From Rhizobium sp. RU36D (lineage in GTDB: Bacteria; Pseudomonadota; Alphaproteobacteria; Rhizobiales; Rhizobiaceae), in contig NZ_FWXU01000002.1 in NCBI RefSeq assembly GCF_900176345.1, positions 248,001 to 312,000 on the forward strand: a stretch of 64,000 bases of DNA, in the 5' to 3' direction. A program made the translations under genes and the position numbers. Below the pieces are notes generated by a model. It was not told the DNA's origin. It saw only the letters and a program-made list of their open reading frames with translations, and did not search any database. Numbering within the stretch: the stretch's first letter is position 1; every line of letters begins with the position of its first letter. Positions 61,557 to 64,000 of the stretch are shown piece by piece.

Positions 61557-62822
61557 ATGACCAACACGATTCTGTCGCGTGTCGCCGCCGGTCTTTTTGC
61601 CGGCGCCAGCTTCTTGGCATCCACGGCCGCCTTTGCCGGCGAAGTCACCATCTGGTGCTGGGACCCGAATTTCAACGTCGCGATCATGAAGGAAGCGGCT
61701 GCCCGCTATACCGCCAAAAATCCTGGCACGACCTTCAACATCGTCGATTTCGCCAAGGCAGACGTCGAGCAGAAGCTGCAAACGGCGCTGTCTTCCGGCA
61801 CCACGGATGCCCTGCCGGATATCGTCCTGATCGAGGACTACGGCGCGCAGAAGTATCTGCAGTCCTTCCCCGGCGCCTTCGCCGAGCTCTCCGGCAAGGT
61901 CGATTACTCCGGCTTCGCGCCCTACAAGGTCGAGCTGATGACGGTTGACGGCAAGGTCTACGGCATGCCGTTCGACTCCGGCGTAACCGGCCTCTACTAC
62001 CGCAAGGACTATATCGAGCAGGCCGGCTTCAAGCCCGAGGACATGCAGAACCTCACCTGGGATCGTTTCATCGAGATCGGCAAGGCCGTTGAAGCCAAGA
62101 CCGGCAAGAAGATGATGGGCCTCGACGTCAATGACGCCGGCTTCATCCGCATCCTCATGCAGTCGGCCGGTGGCTGGTACTTCAACAAGGATGGCGATCT
62201 GTCGATCGTCGACAACCCGGCGCTGAAGGCCGCGCTCGAAACCGAGCAGAAGATCCTCCAGGCCAATATCTACAAGCCGGCCGCCGGCTGGACCGAATGG
62301 GTCAACACTTTCACCTCGGGCGATGTCGCAACCGTCACCACGGGCGTATGGATCACCGGCACGGTCAAGGCGCAGGCCGACCAGAGCGGCAAGTGGGGCG
62401 TGGCTCCCATTCCGAAGCTCAGCATCGAAGGCGCCGGCAATGCCTCCAACCTCGGCGGCTCCAGCTGGTATGTCACGGCAAGCTCGGCTGAGAAGGACGA
62501 GGCGATAGACTTCCTCAACGAGATCTATGCCAAGGATGTCGACTTCTACCAGAAGATCCTGACCGAGCGCGGGGCTGTCGGCTCGCTGATGGCGGCCCGC
62601 ACCGGTGCAGCTTACTCCGAGGCTGACGCCTTCTTCGGCGGCGAAAAGGTCTGGCAGAGCTTCTCCGATTGGCTCGCCAAGGTTCCGGCCGTGAACTACG
62701 GCATCTTCACCAACGAAGTCGACACGGCTGTCACCGCGCAGCTGCCGTCCCTTGCCAAGGGCGCCAATGTCGATGAAGTCTTGAAGGCGATCGACGCCCA
62801 GGCCCAGGGCCAGATCCAGTAA
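61557..62822 (+). CDS. ABC sugar transporter substrate-binding protein
   Basis: Secreted binding protein of 421 residues, family 1 (MalE-like). The signal peptide ends in STAAFA before GEVTIWCWDP. VDGKVYGMPFDSGVTGLYYRKD is a usual sugar-binding pocket region. It should bind a galactoside such as melibiose or raffinose, taken from the linked alpha-galactosidase gene; the sequence does not prove this. GGGAGGAAACG gives a strong start. A hairpin separates it from the permeases, so it is made in excess. Confidence 0.9.
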   Translation: MTNTILSRVAAGLFAGASFLASTAAFAGEVTIWCWDPNFNVAIMKEAAARYTAKNPGTTFNIVDFAKADVEQKLQTALSSGTTDALPDIVLIEDYGAQKYLQSFPGAFAELSGKVDYSGFAPYKVELMTVDGKVYGMPFDSGVTGLYYRKDYIEQAGFKPEDMQNLTWDRFIEIGKAVEAKTGKKMMGLDVNDAGFIRILMQSAGGWYFNKDGDLSIVDNPALKAALETEQKILQANIYKPAAGWTEWVNTFTSGDVATVTTGVWITGTVKAQADQSGKWGVAPIPKLSIEGAGNASNLGGSSWYVTASSAEKDEAIDFLNEIYAKDVDFYQKILTERGAVGSLMAARTGAAYSEADAFFGGEKVWQSFSDWLAKVPAVNYGIFTNEVDTAVTAQLPSLAKGANVDEVLKAIDAQAQGQIQ

Positions 62823-62827
62823 TCGGC

Positions 62828-62860
62828 TAACGAGGCAGGCGGCCTCCGCCCGCCTCGTTA
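62828..62860 (+). terminator. Intercistronic hairpin after the sugar-binding protein gene
   Basis: TAACGAGGC (62828-62836) pairs with GCCTCGTTA (62852-62860), continued by GGCGG/CCGCC around a CCT loop. It lies five bases after the stop codon and has no T-run, so it is more likely an mRNA stabiliser or partial attenuator that lets the permeases be expressed at a lower level. Confidence 0.7.
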
Positions 62861-62886
62861 TCGGCATGTTCGCCTCACTCACCAAC

Positions 62887-62973
62887 GTCATCCTCGGCCC
62901 TGAGCCGAGGATCCATCAGCGTCTCGCCACATGGCAGGCTCATGGATGGTCGGGTCAAGCCCGACCATGACGG
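62887..62973. repeat. Rhizobiales-type palindromic repeat between binding protein and permease
   Basis: Two hairpins form this element: ATCCTCGGC/GCCGAGGAT (62890-62912) and ATGGTCGGG/CCCGACCAT (62946-62968) with loop TCAAG. The GTCATCCTCGG...GGTCGGGTCAAGCCCGACC style is common between rhizobial genes. It sits inside an operon, in the 200-base gap, and so may lower permease expression. Confidence 0.65.
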
Positions 62974-63022
62974 AGGCGGAGGCGTTGGCCTCACAAATTC
63001 AACCTCGCTTAAGAGTTACCCC

Positions 63023-63916
63023 ATGGCCGGCAAAGCAGGCGGATTGAAGCGCTATCACGATGTGAACGGCTGGCTGTTCATCGCCCCGTCCGTGATCCTG
63101 ATTGCGGTCTTTCTCGTCTATCCGATCTTCCGTTCGCTCTACCTGTCGTTCTTCACCGGCAAGGGCATGATGATGAAGTTCGGCGGCGGGGCCAATATCG
63201 AGCGCCTGATGAACGACCCGGTCTTCATCCAGGCGCTGACGAACACCGTCACCTTCTTCGTGATCCAGGTGCCGATCATGATCCTGCTGGCGCTGATGCT
63301 GGCAGCCGTGCTCAACAATGACCGCCTGCGCTTCATCGGCTTCTTCCGCACCGCCATCTTCCTGCCCTGCGTCGCGTCGCTCGTCGCCTATTCCGTGCTG
63401 TTCAAGAGCATGTTCTCGGTCGATGGCGTGGTGAACCAGGCGCTGATGGCGATCGGCCTGGCCGATGCGCCGATCGGCTGGCTGACGGAACCGTTCTGGG
63501 CCAAGGTCCTGGTCATCCTCGCCATCACCTGGCGCTGGACCGGCTACAACATGATCTTCTACCTTGCAGCGCTGCAGAACATCGACCGGTCGATCTATGA
63601 AGCCGCCAAGATCGATGGCGTTCCGGCCTGGGCACGCTTCATCTATATCACCGTGCCGATGCTGAAACCGGTCATCCTGTTCACCACGATCATCTCCACC
63701 ATCGGCACCATCCAGCTTTTCGACGAGGTCTATAACCTCACGGAGGGACGCGGCGGCCCGGCCAATGCGACGATCACGCTGTCGCTCTATATCTACAACC
63801 TGACCTTCCGCTTCATGCCGAGCTTCGGCTATGCGGCAACCATTTCCTACGTGATCGTGATCATGGTGGCGCTGTTCTCCTTCCTGCAATTCTATGCCGC
63901 GAGGGACCGGTCATGA
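63023..63916 (+). CDS. ABC sugar transporter permease (MalF/UgpA type)
   Basis: Inner-membrane permease of 297 residues with six helices. The start of the core is GWLFIAPSVILIAVFLVYP and the ATPase-contact loop (EAA motif) is YEAAKIDGVPAWARFIYITVPMLKP. ATG 63023 lies after the repeat; earlier in-frame ATGs fall in the repeat itself. The stop overlaps the next permease start by 4 bases. It forms the importer with the neighbouring binding protein and an ATPase not seen here. Confidence 0.9.
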   Translation: MAGKAGGLKRYHDVNGWLFIAPSVILIAVFLVYPIFRSLYLSFFTGKGMMMKFGGGANIERLMNDPVFIQALTNTVTFFVIQVPIMILLALMLAAVLNNDRLRFIGFFRTAIFLPCVASLVAYSVLFKSMFSVDGVVNQALMAIGLADAPIGWLTEPFWAKVLVILAITWRWTGYNMIFYLAALQNIDRSIYEAAKIDGVPAWARFIYITVPMLKPVILFTTIISTIGTIQLFDEVYNLTEGRGGPANATITLSLYIYNLTFRFMPSFGYAATISYVIVIMVALFSFLQFYAARDRS

Positions 63917-64000
63917 ACCCTTCCCGTCTTCTCGGCACCACCCTGCAATATGCCTTTCTCGGGTTTGCCGCCTTCCTGTCGATCTTTCCGTTCTTCTGGA
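63913..64000 (+). CDS. ABC sugar transporter permease (MalG type), 3' partial
   Basis: Only the first 29 codons are inside the window: MNPSRLLGTTLQYAFLGFAA and then a hydrophobic helix ending SIFPFFW, as in MalG-type permeases. It overlaps the previous gene by 4 bases (ATGA). The rest, and an ATPase gene, are expected downstream of the window. Confidence 0.85.
   Translation, partial: MNPSRLLGTTLQYAFLGFAAFLSIFPFFW

Overview
The window is high-GC alphaproteobacterial DNA, most likely from a member of the Rhizobiales (Rhizobium/Agrobacterium-like). This rests on the general style of the genes, on RIME-like and other palindromic intergenic repeats of rhizobial type (1141-1295, 56663-56723, 62887-62973), and on a purple-bacterial type-II photosystem with aerobic cyclase (AcsF). 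The organism is therefore probably an aerobic anoxygenic phototroph.

Layout. (1) 1-7387: end of a branched-chain-amino-acid-type ABC transporter (binding protein cut by the window edge, two ATPases, two permeases), followed in the same direction by a flavin phenol-type hydroxylase and an intradiol ring-cleavage dioxygenase. This looks like an aromatic uptake and degradation operon. (2) 7583-16968: a cytochrome b561, then an unusual accessory cluster that combines GTP-derived (pterin/flavin-type) chemistry (GTP cyclohydrolase II paralogue, RibD-type reductase, altered PTPS/QueD-like protein) with a BchC-like dehydrogenase, a methyltransferase, a glycosyltransferase, a CDP-alcohol phosphotransferase, a flippase-like membrane protein and an LTA-synthase-like envelope transferase. 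I know of no described pathway with this set; it is the best candidate here for an undescribed system.

(3) 16982-56665: a nearly 40-kb photosynthesis gene cluster. Left part: crtC-crtD (minus), crtE-crtF-bchCXYZ-pufQBALMC (plus). It meets tail-to-tail the minus-strand superoperon bchF-bchN-bchB-bchH-bchL-bchM-lhaA-puhA-puhB-puhC-small orf-acsF-puhE-hemA-idi. Divergent from bchF run ppaA/aerR-ppsR, then bchG-pucC-like-bchP-small membrane protein; tspO (minus), cycA and dxs close the cluster. TGT-N12-ACA palindromes, the known PpsR/CrtJ target type, lie in front of crtD/crtE, bchC, bchF/ppaA and bchG, so the cluster carries both its regulators and their sites. crtB, crtI, bchI, bchD, bchO and LH2 (puc) genes are not in the window and must be elsewhere or absent.

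(4) 56844-57764: a second cobalamin-binding protein, possibly a regulator. (5) 57783-64000: a galactoside utilisation locus: AraC regulator divergent from a GH4 alpha-galactosidase (melA), a LacI regulator, and a sugar ABC importer (binding protein, permease, second permease cut by the window edge). The same AT-rich palindrome lies in front of both lacI and the importer and is the likely LacI operator.

No tRNA, rRNA, CRISPR array, insertion sequence or integrase was seen. Starts were chosen from Shine-Dalgarno position and family length; many long open frames opposite these genes are shadows and were left out.
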